DNA of 14,633 nucleotides from JAVBOJ01 sp031550755 (GCA_031550755.1 JAVBOJ010000044.1:1-14633), one strand, 5' to 3'; positions 6,562 to 13,712 are shown, counted from the stretch's first letter. Made by a program: numbers and translations. Notes: generated from the letters alone by a model not told the origin.

Positions 6562-7257
6562 CTACCCCACCCGCACCGGACAAAAGTTTACATAATCCGC
6601 CGCAATTAGAGTATACTCAATCCCCCGGTACGGCCCCTCGATCGCGCGCCGGTGGGCGTGCCCGTGCAGATGCCCATAGTAGCACCGCCGCACCCCGTGG
6701 CGGGTCATGATGTCCACCAGCTCGTCGCAGCGGTAGCCCTCATACAGCGGCGGATAGTGCAGAAAACACACCCGTTCCCGCGTGTCCAGCGCCTCGCCGG
6801 CCGCAATCGTCGTCTCCAGGCGCAGACATTCCCGCAAAAAGACCTTTTCGTCATGACTGCCGCGGTCATCCTCCTCATAAAACCACCCCCGGGTGCCGCA
6901 GAGGGCCAGCTCCTCCCACCGGTGGGCGTTATTGTGGAGCAAATCCAGATGATAAAATCCGTTTTCGTGAAAAAATCGCCGCATTTTGGCGGCGGTCGTC
7001 CACCAATAATCATGATTTCCCTTCACGAGCAGCTTTTTCCCGGGAAAAGACTCGAGAAAGGAAAAATCTTCCTTGGCCTCCTCCAGTGTCATGCCCCATG
7101 ACGTATCGCCGCATAAAATCAGCGTATCCTCTTCCCGCAGAACCGATAGCCCCTGCCTGAGCTTCTCCGTGTATCCTTCCCACGCGCCGCCGAAAACGTC
7201 CATCGGCTTGTTCGCGGAAAAGGACAAATGCAAGTCCCCGATGGCATATAAAGCCAT
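6562..7257 (-). CDS. Calcineurin-like metallophosphoesterase (COG1768 type)
   Basis: A soluble 231-residue binuclear-metal phosphohydrolase; the substrate is unknown. All family motifs are present: GDLHL (Asp8, His10), GDTSWG (Asp51), GNHDYWW (Asn81, His82), FLHYPP, and GHLHGHAH (His196, His198) near the C-terminus. The short length and the GDTSWGM and NHDYWW variants fit the COG1768 group of predicted phosphohydrolases. The ATG at 7257 is chosen because GAGGAGG lies 5-6 bases upstream; the frame is open further to 7302, but that extension would translate the ribosome binding site. It stands alone, divergent from the DUF1540 gene and convergent with the LysM-GH18 gene. A weak promoter candidate on the minus strand is TATAGT at 7308-7303. 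It ends in TAG with no homology-like extension beyond, so TAG is a normal stop in this genome. Confidence 0.88.
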   Translation of the reverse strand: MALYAIGDLHLSFSANKPMDVFGGAWEGYTEKLRQGLSVLREEDTLILCGDTSWGMTLEEAKEDFSFLESFPGKKLLVKGNHDYWWTTAAKMRRFFHENGFYHLDLLHNNAHRWEELALCGTRGWFYEEDDRGSHDEKVFLRECLRLETTIAAGEALDTRERVCFLHYPPLYEGYRCDELVDIMTRHGVRRCYYGHLHGHAHRRAIEGPYRGIEYTLIAADYVNFCPVRVG

Positions 7258-7277
7258 GTCGCGCCTCCTCACCTTGC

Positions 7278-7306
7278 GCATAATCGCCGCAAGGCAATCC
7301 ATACTA
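7278..7306 (+). promoter_or_regulatory. Candidate forespore (sigma-G/sigma-F-like) promoter of the DUF1540 gene
   Basis: GCATA (7278-7282), a 17-base spacer and CATACTA (7300-7306). The Bacillus/Clostridium sigma-G consensus is roughly GYATR or TGMATA, 16-18 bases, CATNNTA with CATAMTA preferred, so both boxes and the spacing fit. Transcription would start near 7313, leaving a leader of about 38 bases with AAGGAG before the ATG. No better sigma-A promoter was seen in the 93-base divergent region. Assignment rests on sequence matching only. Confidence 0.45.
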
Positions 7307-7350
7307 TAAGTACCGTCGAAAAAACGCTAAAATCGGAAGGAGAATTTCCC

Positions 7351-7536
7351 ATGCTCAGCAATCATGAACACACCAAAAACCACCGTCTGGGCGGCATTAC
7401 CTGTACGGTGTCCACCTGCAGCTATCACGGCAGCGGCAACTGCTGCCAAGCCCCCGGCATCACGGTGGGCACCGAGTACGCCGTGGACAAAACCGAGACG
7501 TTCTGCTCCACGTATGACCATCACCCGGGATTATAA
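7351..7536 (+). CDS. DUF1540 small cysteine-rich protein
   Basis: A 61-residue protein of the DUF1540 family, whose biochemical function is unknown. The core reads ITCTVSTCSYHGSGNCCQAPGITV, then TETFCSTY. This gives the conserved C-x4-C, C(C)xA.xI.V and xFCxTY pattern, consistent with a small metal-binding fold. Five or six cysteines and four histidines support zinc or another metal as ligand. AAGGAG lies 9 bases before ATG 7351, so the start is secure. The upstream region carries a forespore-type promoter candidate, which would make this a spore protein; that is inference. Element B begins within a few bases of its TAA stop. There is no signal peptide or membrane segment. Confidence 0.85.
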   Translation: MLSNHEHTKNHRLGGITCTVSTCSYHGSGNCCQAPGITVGTEYAVDKTETFCSTYDHHPGL

Positions 7537-7645
7537 CTTCGTTCAAATAAAACGCTGATGCGTTTTATTTGAGTCTGGAACAGGGATGTTGCTGCGGCGG
7601 AATGAATCCGCCTTCGCAACCATTGAATTTACAGGGATTGGATAC
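7537..7645 (+). ncRNA. Two-hairpin structured element, copy B (after the DUF1540 gene)
   Basis: It starts right after the DUF1540 stop. A perfect 13-bp stem (7543-7555 with 7560-7572) is closed by TGAT. The linker ends in GAACAGGGAT (7578-7587). The second hairpin has an outer 5-bp stem (7588-7592 with 7616-7620), an internal loop, and GGCGGA-ATGAA-TCCGCC (7596-7612). The tail ATTGAATTTACAGGGAT repeats ACAGGGAT (7580-7587 and 7631-7638). Every stem differs in sequence from copy A yet still pairs, while the loops and linker are the same. It lies between the 3' ends of the convergent DUF1540 gene and thrC, so the strand is inferred from its fixed position after a plus-strand stop in both copies. 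No U-tract follows. Confidence 0.6.
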
Positions 7646-7666
7646 GATTGATGCGATCCTTTCCCC

Positions 7667-9148
7667 TTACATAGACAGCAGCCGGCGCACAGCCTGCTCC
7701 ATGGCGGATTTTTCGACAGTATCTGTAAAGCGAATCTGCTTGTCGGCCAAGCCGCGCAACGGTTTGGGCACGGCGCAGCCCGTGGCGCGCGCCGCAGCCT
7801 CGACCGGATCCTCCGCCGCCGGCAGCTCCAGCGCGTCCAGAACCGCCTCGCCGAATTTAAACGGGCTGGCCGTGCTGACCACCAGCATCGGTGTGTCGTC
7901 GCCGGTCTCCCGCCGGTAATCTCTCGCCACCGCCACGGCCACCGCCGTATGCGGATCAATGAGATATTGCTCCGACCGCCACAGCTCGGCCATGGTCTGT
8001 TTGGTGCGCGCGTCATCGCAAAATCCGGCGTAAAACAGCCGCCGGAAGTCCTCCGCGAGCGGCGCGGGCAGACGATAGCTCCACTGCTAGGCCTATTCCT
8101 TCATGCAGCGGGACACCAGCGCGTCGTCCCCGTCCGATAGGTGGAACAGCGCCCGCTCCAAATTACTGGACACCAAAATGTCCATCGACGGCGACAGTGT
8201 ATTGAAAAAAGCCCGCCGGCGGTCATAGACGCCGGTTTGGAGGAACTCGGTCAGCACATTGTTCTGATTGGAGGCGCACAGCAGTTTGCCGATCGGCACG
8301 CCCATGGCCCTAGCGATCAGCGCCGACAGGATGTTGCCGAAATTACCGGTCGGCACGCAGACATGGACAGGCTGTCCCAGCGCCACCGACCCGGCGTCCA
8401 CCATGTCGCGGTACGCCGAAACATAGTACACCACTTGCGGCAGAAGGCGTCCGAGGTTTATCGAGTTGGCCGAGGAGAAAAACAGGCCGCGCGCATCCAG
8501 CTCTTGCCGCAACGCCGCGTCGGAAAAAATCGCCTTGACGCCGGTCTGCGCGTCGTCAAAATTGCCGTACACGGCGCAAACGCCGACGTTTTGTCCCTCC
8601 TGTGTGACCATTTGCAGCTCCTGTGTGCGCGAAACGCCGTCGCGCGGGTAAAACACCAGAATCCGTGTGCCTGCCACATCCCGAAAGCCTTCCAGCGCCG
8701 CCTTCCCGGTATCCCCCGACGTAGCGGTGAGGATGACGGCCTCGCGGCGCTCGCCGCATTTTTGCAGCGACGCGGTGAGCAGATGCGGCAGCATTTGCAG
8801 CGCCATGTCCTTAAACGCGCAGGTCGGGCCGTGGAACAGCTCCAAAAAAGAGAATCCGTCGGCTCCCTGACGCACAGGCGCGACCGCCGGAGAGGAAAAT
8901 TTGTCCCCGCCGTAGGCTTTTTCGGCGAACGCCAGCAGCTCCTCCTCGGAAAATTCATCCAAAAACAGACCCATTACGGCGGCGGCGCGCGCGGGGTAGG
9001 CTTTCCCGTCCAAGTGATCCAGAAACCCTTCCGGCAGAACCGGCAGCCGCTCCGGCGTATACAGCCCCCCGTCGGGCGACAATCCCCGCACGATGGCCTC
9101 GGATGCGTTGGCCGTCCGGGCTTTGTCCCGTGTACTCACTGTGCGCAT
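7667..9148 (-). pseudogene. thrC: Threonine synthase interrupted by two in-frame TAG codons
   Basis: A PLP enzyme that converts O-phosphohomoserine to threonine. The frame spans 494 codons, the full length of the long-type ThrC. MRTVSTRDKARTANASEAIVRGLSPDGGLY is the typical N-terminus, HGPTCAFKDMALQ carries the PLP lysine (Lys113), and TATSGDTGKAAL and PTGNFGN bind PLP and phosphate. Codons 352 and 354 (8095-8093 and 8089-8087) are TAG. The same frame continues with RLPAPLAEDFRRLFYAGFCDDARTKQTM, LIDPHTAVAVAVARDY and STASPFKFGEAVL, all normal ThrC C-terminal sequence, to TAA at 7667. There is no frameshift. The predicted product without readthrough is 351 residues and lacks about 139. No ribosome binding site precedes the internal ATG at 7993. 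The start overlaps the dipeptidase stop by 13 bp, so it is the last gene of the lepB operon. Pseudogene, base-call error or readthrough cannot be separated here. Confidence 0.8.
8087..8095 (-). other. TAG-GCC-TAG double amber site inside thrC
   Basis: The three codons 352-354 of thrC read TAG GCC TAG on the minus strand and form the 8-bp palindrome TAGGCCTA (8088-8095). The flanks are ...SRCMKE before and QWSYRLPAPLAEDF after; the Tyr lines up with the conserved Tyr of ThrC without any indel. A CAG or TTG codon would need one substitution each to become TAG. Confidence 0.9.
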
Positions 9149-10041
9149 ACTTTTTCCACAACCCTCATCAAATTGTTGTAAAATATATCAGAAACCAATT
9201 CTTCCTGTAGGTTTTTCCGCAGCAGAAATTCATAAAACAGAGCCATATCCCGCACATCCCCAATCCCGTCGGGCAGCAGCTCACAGCCGTCAAAATCGCA
9301 GCCCAGACCGATGATCCCGCCGCCGCCGAGCGCCAAAAAATGCTCCATATGCGCCCAGAGCTCTTCCAGCCCCGCCTGCCCGCTCATCGTGACAAACGGC
9401 GCGTAGAGGTTGACCCCGACAAAGCCCTCCAGCCGCAAAATTGCGTGAAACTGCGCGTCGGTCAGGTTGCGCCGGTGCGGACAAACGGCGTAGGCGTTGG
9501 AATGACTGGCGACAAAGGGCAGCCCCCTTTCGGCGACATCCCAAAAGCCCGGCTCGGAGAGATGGGAGACATCCACCAGTATGCCCAATTCGCCCGCGCG
9601 GCTTGCATAAGCGCGGCCGGCATCGGACAATCCCCGCCACGGCTCCTGCGCACAGGAGCCCGACAAAATATTGGCGTGGTTCCATGTAATGCCGGTCATG
9701 CGCACACCGAGGGCGTGGGCGCGCTCCAGCCGGACAGGATCGCAATCCAGCGCCTCGGCCCCCTCGATGGCCAAAAACGCGGCCAGTTTTCCCTGCGCCG
9801 CCGCCATTTCGGCCTCACCGGCGGTGCGGCAGACGGCGACATGCCCGGCGTTTTGGGCGCATTCCCGGGCAAAAACAGGATACAAAACGTCAAAATCCTC
9901 CCCCCAGAGGGCAAAAAACTGCGCTCGCGGCGCAAAAACAGCCGCGCGGACAAGGTCGAAATGCCCCTTGTTGCGAAAAAGCCCCTCCCCTGTTTTATAG
10001 AGGCGGGAAACAGTGTCGCAGTGGGCGTCAAACAACGGCAT
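9136..10041 (-). CDS. M19-family membrane-type dipeptidase (renal dipeptidase-like)
   Basis: A zinc dipeptidase of peptidase family M19, 301 residues. Visible metal ligands in order: HCD (His7, Asp9), AIEGAEAL (bridging Glu93), DVSH (His160), ASHSN (His180), and CDFDG (Asp249) near the C-terminus. MTGITWNHANILSGS and GIIGLGCDFDG are characteristic. No signal peptide is present, so it is probably cytoplasmic, acting on dipeptides (often with a D-residue at the C-terminal side in bacterial homologues; substrate not provable here). ATG 10041 has GAGGTG 6 bases upstream. It begins 14 bases after the rnhB/yraN stop, and its own stop overlaps the thrC start by 13 bp, so it is a middle gene of the operon. 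It is slightly shorter than many homologues (about 310-350), with no motif missing. Confidence 0.92.
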   Translation of the reverse strand: MPLFDAHCDTVSRLYKTGEGLFRNKGHFDLVRAAVFAPRAQFFALWGEDFDVLYPVFARECAQNAGHVAVCRTAGEAEMAAAQGKLAAFLAIEGAEALDCDPVRLERAHALGVRMTGITWNHANILSGSCAQEPWRGLSDAGRAYASRAGELGILVDVSHLSEPGFWDVAERGLPFVASHSNAYAVCPHRRNLTDAQFHAILRLEGFVGVNLYAPFVTMSGQAGLEELWAHMEHFLALGGGGIIGLGCDFDGCELLPDGIGDVRDMALFYEFLLRKNLQEELVSDIFYNNLMRVVEKVCAQ

Positions 10042-10055
10042 AGGCGCACCTCACA

Positions 10056-11009
10056 TCAAAAAGCGTTCTTACTGTGATGTATGCGCAAGGCGTTGTCCGT
10101 CATGCCTTCATAAATTTCGATCACGTCAAACCGCACCGGCGGCTCGTCCGGCCTTTCCTCGGCCAAAAACTGCGCGGCGGCGGCGCGGAGCCGCGTCTGT
10201 TTGCGCACATCCACCGCCTCGCGCGCCTCGGCAAAGCGGTCGTTTTTGCGCCGTTTGACCTCCGCCATGATGAGCACGCCGTCGCGGGCGGCGATGATGT
10301 CCACCACGCCATGACGGGTGCGGTAGTTGCGCCGCAGAACCTCATAGCCCATATCGGCGAGATAGCCGGCAGCGATGTCCTCCCCCCGGTCGGGTTGGGG
10401 CGCGGGCATTTCTATTTTCCGCAAATAAATGTTTCGGTGAATTTCGCTCGGCCCCAGCGCTTTCAGCGCTTCTCTGTGCGCCTTGGTGCCGTAGCCCTTG
10501 TGCCGCGCCAGCCCGTAGCCGGGATACTCCGCGTCCAGCTCGACCATCAACCGGTCGCGGGTGACCTTGGCCAAAATAGAGGCCGCGGCGATGCTGGCAC
10601 TTTTGCCGTCACCGCCGATGTAGGCGCGCGCCGGCAGGGAAAAGCCCCGGACGATGTTGCCGTCCACCATCAGCATGTCCGGCGTGACGGTCAGCCCGTC
10701 CGCCGCGCGGCGCATGGCCAGCATCGACGCGTTGAGGATATTGAGCCGGTCGATCTCCTCGACCGAGGCCATCCCCACCGCCCACGCGACCGCTTTTTGA
10801 GTAATCTCCTCATACAGCGCCTCGCGCCGCTTCTCGGTACATTTTTTGGAGTCGTTCAGCCCCTCGATGACAATCTCGCGGGGCAAAATAACGGCGCCGG
10901 CGGCCACAGGGCCGGCCAGCGGCCCGCGTCCGGCCTCATCCAGCCCGCAGAGGGTCTCATAGCCCTCCGCCCAGAGCGCCCGTTCGGGTTCCCACAAACT
11001 ATCCTTCAT
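10056..11009 (-). CDS. rnhB: Fusion of ribonuclease HII and a YraN (UPF0102) domain
   Basis: A 317-residue protein in one uninterrupted frame. Residues about 15-198 are RNase HII, which cuts the RNA of RNA-DNA hybrids and initiates ribonucleotide excision. Catalytic acids are Asp24 and Glu25 (LDEAGRGPLAGP), Asp116 (MLMVDGN) and Asp134 (GGDGKSASIAAASILAKVTRD). Residues about 209-312 are a YraN/UPF0102 domain with a restriction-nuclease-like fold: YLADMGYEVLRRNYR, DIIA (Asp237), and AEVKRR (Glu250, Lys252). The usual GE(I/L)D is GVVD here, so the glutamate is replaced by Val235. rnhB and yraN are commonly adjacent separate genes; here a linker around 199-208 (MPAPQPDRGE) joins them. The start overlaps the rbgA stop by ATGA, showing translational coupling. 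A frameshift artefact is unlikely, because the linker is short and no stop or ribosome binding site remnant is seen. Confidence 0.93.
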   Translation of the reverse strand: MKDSLWEPERALWAEGYETLCGLDEAGRGPLAGPVAAGAVILPREIVIEGLNDSKKCTEKRREALYEEITQKAVAWAVGMASVEEIDRLNILNASMLAMRRAADGLTVTPDMLMVDGNIVRGFSLPARAYIGGDGKSASIAAASILAKVTRDRLMVELDAEYPGYGLARHKGYGTKAHREALKALGPSEIHRNIYLRKIEMPAPQPDRGEDIAAGYLADMGYEVLRRNYRTRHGVVDIIAARDGVLIMAEVKRRKNDRFAEAREAVDVRKQTRLRAAAAQFLAEERPDEPPVRFDVIEIYEGMTDNALRIHHSKNAF

Positions 11010-11845
11010 GGCCGCTCCAGCGTGACCCGCCCGAGCTTGCCGCCCCGGAATTCATCCAGCAGGATGCGCGCCATGCGTTCGGTGTCCACTTCCCCGCCGG
11101 ACACGAGGAAGCCCCGCCGCCGCCCGGCGGCTGTCAGCAGGGCGTATCCCTCGCCCTCGGGCGCGAGGTTATAGCGCGCCGTCAGCGCCTCGGGATACAT
11201 GTCCCGCAAGGTTTCCATGAGGCGCATGGCCAGCGCCTCCACGTCCAGAATATTGTCCTTGATCGCGCCGGTAAAGGCCAGCAGCAGCCCCACCCGTTCG
11301 TCCTCGAACTTGGGCCACAGCACCCCCGGCGTGTCCAGCAGCTCCATGCCGTCGTCCAGCTTGTACCATTGCTGCCCCCGAGTGACGCCCGGGCGGTCTT
11401 CCACGGGCGCGGCGCGGCGGCCGGTCAACCGGTTGATGAGCGACGATTTGCCCACATTGGGCACGCCGGCCACCATGACCCGCATGACGCGTCCGGCCTG
11501 TCCCTTTTGGGCGTAAGCGTCCCAGCGCTCGCGCAGCAGCTCCCGCACCTCGGGCACAAAGCGCTTGACGCCCGCGCCGCCCTGACAGTCGGCGGAAAAC
11601 GCACGCACGCCGCTCTCCTTGAAGTGACGAATCCACTGCTCGGTAATCGCGGGATCGGCCTGATCGGCGCGGTTGAGCAAAATCAGGCGCGGCTTGCTCC
11701 CCAGCAGCGCGGACAGCTCCGGATTGCGGCTGGCCAGCGGGATGCGGGCGTCGAGAATCTCGCAGACCGCGTCCACCAGCTTGAGCTTATCCTGCATCTG
11801 GCGGCGGGTTTTGGTCATATGACCGGGAAACCATTGTATTTTCAT
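11006..11845 (-). CDS. rbgA: Ribosome biogenesis GTPase YlqF/RbgA
   Basis: A circularly permuted GTPase needed for late assembly of the 50S ribosomal subunit. It has 279 residues, normal for RbgA. The N-terminal WFPGHMTKTRRQM holds the catalytic-type His9. GTPase motifs appear in permuted order: G4 NRAD (58-61), G5-like FSADCQGG, G1 GVPNVGKSS (127-135), then G2 around PGVTRGQQW and G3 DTPG (171-174). The C-terminal domain follows (MRLMETLRDMYPEAL). The start codon overlaps the stop of the DUF4432 gene by 4 bp (ATGA), and its own stop overlaps the rnhB start in the same way. Neighbourhood with lepB and rnhB is the common Firmicutes order. Confidence 0.96.
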   Translation of the reverse strand: MKIQWFPGHMTKTRRQMQDKLKLVDAVCEILDARIPLASRNPELSALLGSKPRLILLNRADQADPAITEQWIRHFKESGVRAFSADCQGGAGVKRFVPEVRELLRERWDAYAQKGQAGRVMRVMVAGVPNVGKSSLINRLTGRRAAPVEDRPGVTRGQQWYKLDDGMELLDTPGVLWPKFEDERVGLLLAFTGAIKDNILDVEALAMRLMETLRDMYPEALTARYNLAPEGEGYALLTAAGRRRGFLVSGGEVDTERMARILLDEFRGGKLGRVTLERP

Positions 11846-12861
11846 AGCACTTCGATGGAAATATCCACCTGCTTGGTCTCAAACGGGTCGATGGTCAGCA
11901 GATGCCCGCGCGCGCGCGCGTTGGCGCGGCCTTCGGGCACATAGGTGCCCGGCTCCAGCCCGACGGTATAGTCGCCCTGCCCCACCTGTTTCCATTCGGC
12001 CAGATAGGGAAGCTGGTTTTTGTTGTAGGTGACCGCCACCGAAAAGCTCTGGTGGTTGACCAGCTTCATGGTCACCGAGCCGTCGGAGTCCGGCGTCACG
12101 TCATGGTAAAACACCTGCTCGGCGTAGCCGTGTACCGGCCCGGAGAAGCTGTCGTACTGATCGACGCCCTTTTCTGCCTCGGCGTCGCGCGGGCGGGTGG
12201 TATGCGGCGGCAGAATGAGCCGGGTGCCCTCGTCGAGCAGCGGAAATCCGAAATTGATATGGTACAGCAGCATCAGCGGCACGGTGTCAAACCCGTGGTT
12301 TTTGACCTCGTCGCGCCATGTGATCTTGTTTTCGCCCAGCTTGACGGTGTAGGTGCGGGTCAGCACGAGGTATTCGTTGAACACCTCGGCCTGGCGCATT
12401 TTGCCCGAAATCTCCATGACAAACTCGTCGCCCACCCACTCCTGTCGGATGCTCAGATCCTCGGCGGGCAGGGCGTGTACCCGGTCGTGTAGGCCGAAGG
12501 AACGACCGCCGTCCGTACAGGGAACGCCGATGTTGTTGAGGCCGCAGGTGGTGACCAGCCCGGCGTAAAAATTGCGCAGGAAGTTTTTCTCCTCCGGCTC
12601 AAAGTATTGAGGCGCCACCACGCCGGTTTTGGAGACAAAGCCGAAGGCGCGGCCGTTGTGGGAAGCGTGGGAGATGTCCATGCCGCGGCCCGGCAGGATG
12701 GTAAAGCAGAGCCCCGAGCCGGTTTTGACATAGACCGCCTCGGTGCCGCCGGCGCGTCCGGATTGCAGCGTCACCCGTTCGGCTCCGGCCACCTGCGTGA
12801 TGTCTCCGATGCGCTCCATAAGCTCCTTCTGTGTCACTTCCCGTCCATATAACATGGCCAT
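11842..12861 (-). CDS. Aldose 1-epimerase-like protein, DUF4432 family
   Basis: A 339-residue cytoplasmic protein of the galactose-mutarotase-like fold, DUF4432 branch. Supporting segments are FTILPGRGMDISHASHNGRAFGFVSKTGVVAPQYFEPE, then NFYAGLVTTCGLNNIGVPC and SFGLHDRVHALPAED. MLLYHINFGFPLLDEG and VGLEPGTYVPEGRANARARG complete the pattern. The pattern of RGMDI and YHINFGFPLLD is typical of the family, which is thought to act on sugars or sugar derivatives; the substrate is unknown. Start is ATG 12861, with GGGGAGGG about 10 bases upstream; ATG 12855 with AAGG at about 8 bases is an equally reasonable alternative. It begins 38 bases after lepB and overlaps rbgA by 4 bp. A sugar gene between lepB and rbgA is unusual, and its link to those processes is not apparent. 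Confidence 0.9.
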   Translation of the reverse strand: MAMLYGREVTQKELMERIGDITQVAGAERVTLQSGRAGGTEAVYVKTGSGLCFTILPGRGMDISHASHNGRAFGFVSKTGVVAPQYFEPEEKNFLRNFYAGLVTTCGLNNIGVPCTDGGRSFGLHDRVHALPAEDLSIRQEWVGDEFVMEISGKMRQAEVFNEYLVLTRTYTVKLGENKITWRDEVKNHGFDTVPLMLLYHINFGFPLLDEGTRLILPPHTTRPRDAEAEKGVDQYDSFSGPVHGYAEQVFYHDVTPDSDGSVTMKLVNHQSFSVAVTYNKNQLPYLAEWKQVGQGDYTVGLEPGTYVPEGRANARARGHLLTIDPFETKQVDISIEVL

Positions 12862-12899
12862 ATCCTTCAGACCCTCCCCAAAAACAGTATAATTTCGTC

Positions 12900-13604
12900 C
12901 TAATCCGCGTACAGCACCGGGCCGAACTTGTTGAACGGGAACACCCGCAGCAACACCCGCCCCAAAATATAGCGCGTATCGATGGTACCCACCGTGACGT
13001 CGCGGCTGTCGCGGCTGTTGTCGCGGTTGTCGCCCATGACAAAGACATGCCCCTCCGGCACGATCAGCGGGTAAATCTGCGTCCCGCCCGAATGGGTGGG
13101 CGTGTTGATATACGGCTCGTCCAGCAACTCGCCGTCCACATAGACCGATTGGGTGTCCTCCTCGATGTAAACGGTCTGACCCTCGGTGGCGATGACCCGT
13201 TTCACCAGCGGCTGCTCGTTGACCCGTCCTTCGGGCGAGGCGTGCAGCCCTTTTTTGGTAAACACAACAATATCGCCCTGTTGGGGCGTATAAAAAAGGT
13301 TGGAGATCAGCATTTTTTCACTATCCAGCAGGGTCATTTCCATGGAATGGCCGTCCACGCCGATGACGCGGACAATCAGGGCGAACACCAGCACGACAAA
13401 GACGATGGCGCTGACCAGCGCCTGCGCCCAATCAAACAGCTCCCGCCGGATATCAAATTTGGGGCGATTGCCCGACTCCCGCTGCGGTTCGGGGGGCTCC
13501 TTGTCCAAAATTTGCTTGATTTCGTTCCATTCCTCGTGGGAAATATTGTCGCGGGGCGCGGCGCCCCGATTGTCTCCGTTGGGCGGCTGATAATCCATCT
13601 CCAA
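12900..13604 (-). CDS. lepB: Signal peptidase I
   Basis: A membrane serine protease that removes signal peptides from exported proteins. It has 234 residues. A hydrophilic, Pro/Gln-rich cytoplasmic N-terminus of about 55 residues precedes one membrane helix at about 59-83 (WAQALVSAIVFVVLVFALIVRVIGV). The catalytic Ser87 lies in GHSM and the general-base Lys135 in LVKRVIA. Box E GDNRDNSRDSR is at 191-201. ATG 13604 is chosen with AGGAGG 9 bases upstream; ATG 13598 is an alternative. It is the first gene of the minus-strand operon and is preceded by a -10 TATAAT and, upstream of that, by the terminator of the foldase gene, so the operon starts here. Confidence 0.96.
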   Translation of the reverse strand: MEMDYQPPNGDNRGAAPRDNISHEEWNEIKQILDKEPPEPQRESGNRPKFDIRRELFDWAQALVSAIVFVVLVFALIVRVIGVDGHSMEMTLLDSEKMLISNLFYTPQQGDIVVFTKKGLHASPEGRVNEQPLVKRVIATEGQTVYIEEDTQSVYVDGELLDEPYINTPTHSGGTQIYPLIVPEGHVFVMGDNRDNSRDSRDVTVGTIDTRYILGRVLLRVFPFNKFGPVLYAD

Positions 13605-13633
13605 AATCCTCCTCAGTCGGATTGATTTTATCT

Positions 13634-13662
13634 ATTATACAACAACGACCTCAAAAAGGGAA
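13634..13662 (-). promoter_or_regulatory. Promoter of the lepB operon
   Basis: A perfect TATAAT on the minus strand (13639-13634), 30 bases before the lepB start and between the upstream terminator and the ribosome binding site. The hexamer 17 bases upstream is TTCCCT (13662-13657), only 3/6 of TTGACA. The -10 is convincing and the -35 is weak. Confidence 0.6.
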
Positions 13663-13693
13663 GAAAAAAAAGACCGAATCCCTTCGGTCTTTT
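13661..13693 (-). terminator. Intrinsic terminator of the foldase gene
   Basis: An 11-bp stem (13668-13678 with 13683-13693), loop GGGA on the minus strand (TCCC on the plus strand), followed on the minus strand by TTTTTTTCTT. It lies 20 bases after the foldase stop and insulates it from the lepB operon. The plus-strand reading also ends in TTT, but no plus-strand gene needs it. Confidence 0.9.
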
Positions 13694-13712
13694 GTCAAGC
13701 TGTCAAAATTTC

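Noticed and set aside
7553..7587. Hammerhead ribozyme suspected from CTGATG in element B
   Set aside because: The CUGAUGA core is incomplete, there is no GAAA partner segment or cleavage triplet in the right place, and copy A has CTGAGG instead.
7667..7993. Independent small gene of 108 residues in the C-terminal part of thrC
   Set aside because: No ribosome binding site before ATG 7993, and the thrC frame continues upstream of it with conserved ThrC residues, so it is a fragment of the same gene.
8141..9181. 346-residue open frame on the plus strand opposite thrC
   Set aside because: Shadow of thrC codon bias; no ribosome binding site and composition dominated by Arg/Gln/His.
10074..11174. 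366-residue open frame on the plus strand opposite rnhB/yraN
   Set aside because: Antisense shadow; the minus-strand frame has full catalytic motifs.
11903..11924. CG dinucleotide run resembling a simple repeat
   Set aside because: Lies in the DUF4432 gene and encodes the Arg/Ala-rich end (RANARARG); explained by coding of a high-GC gene.
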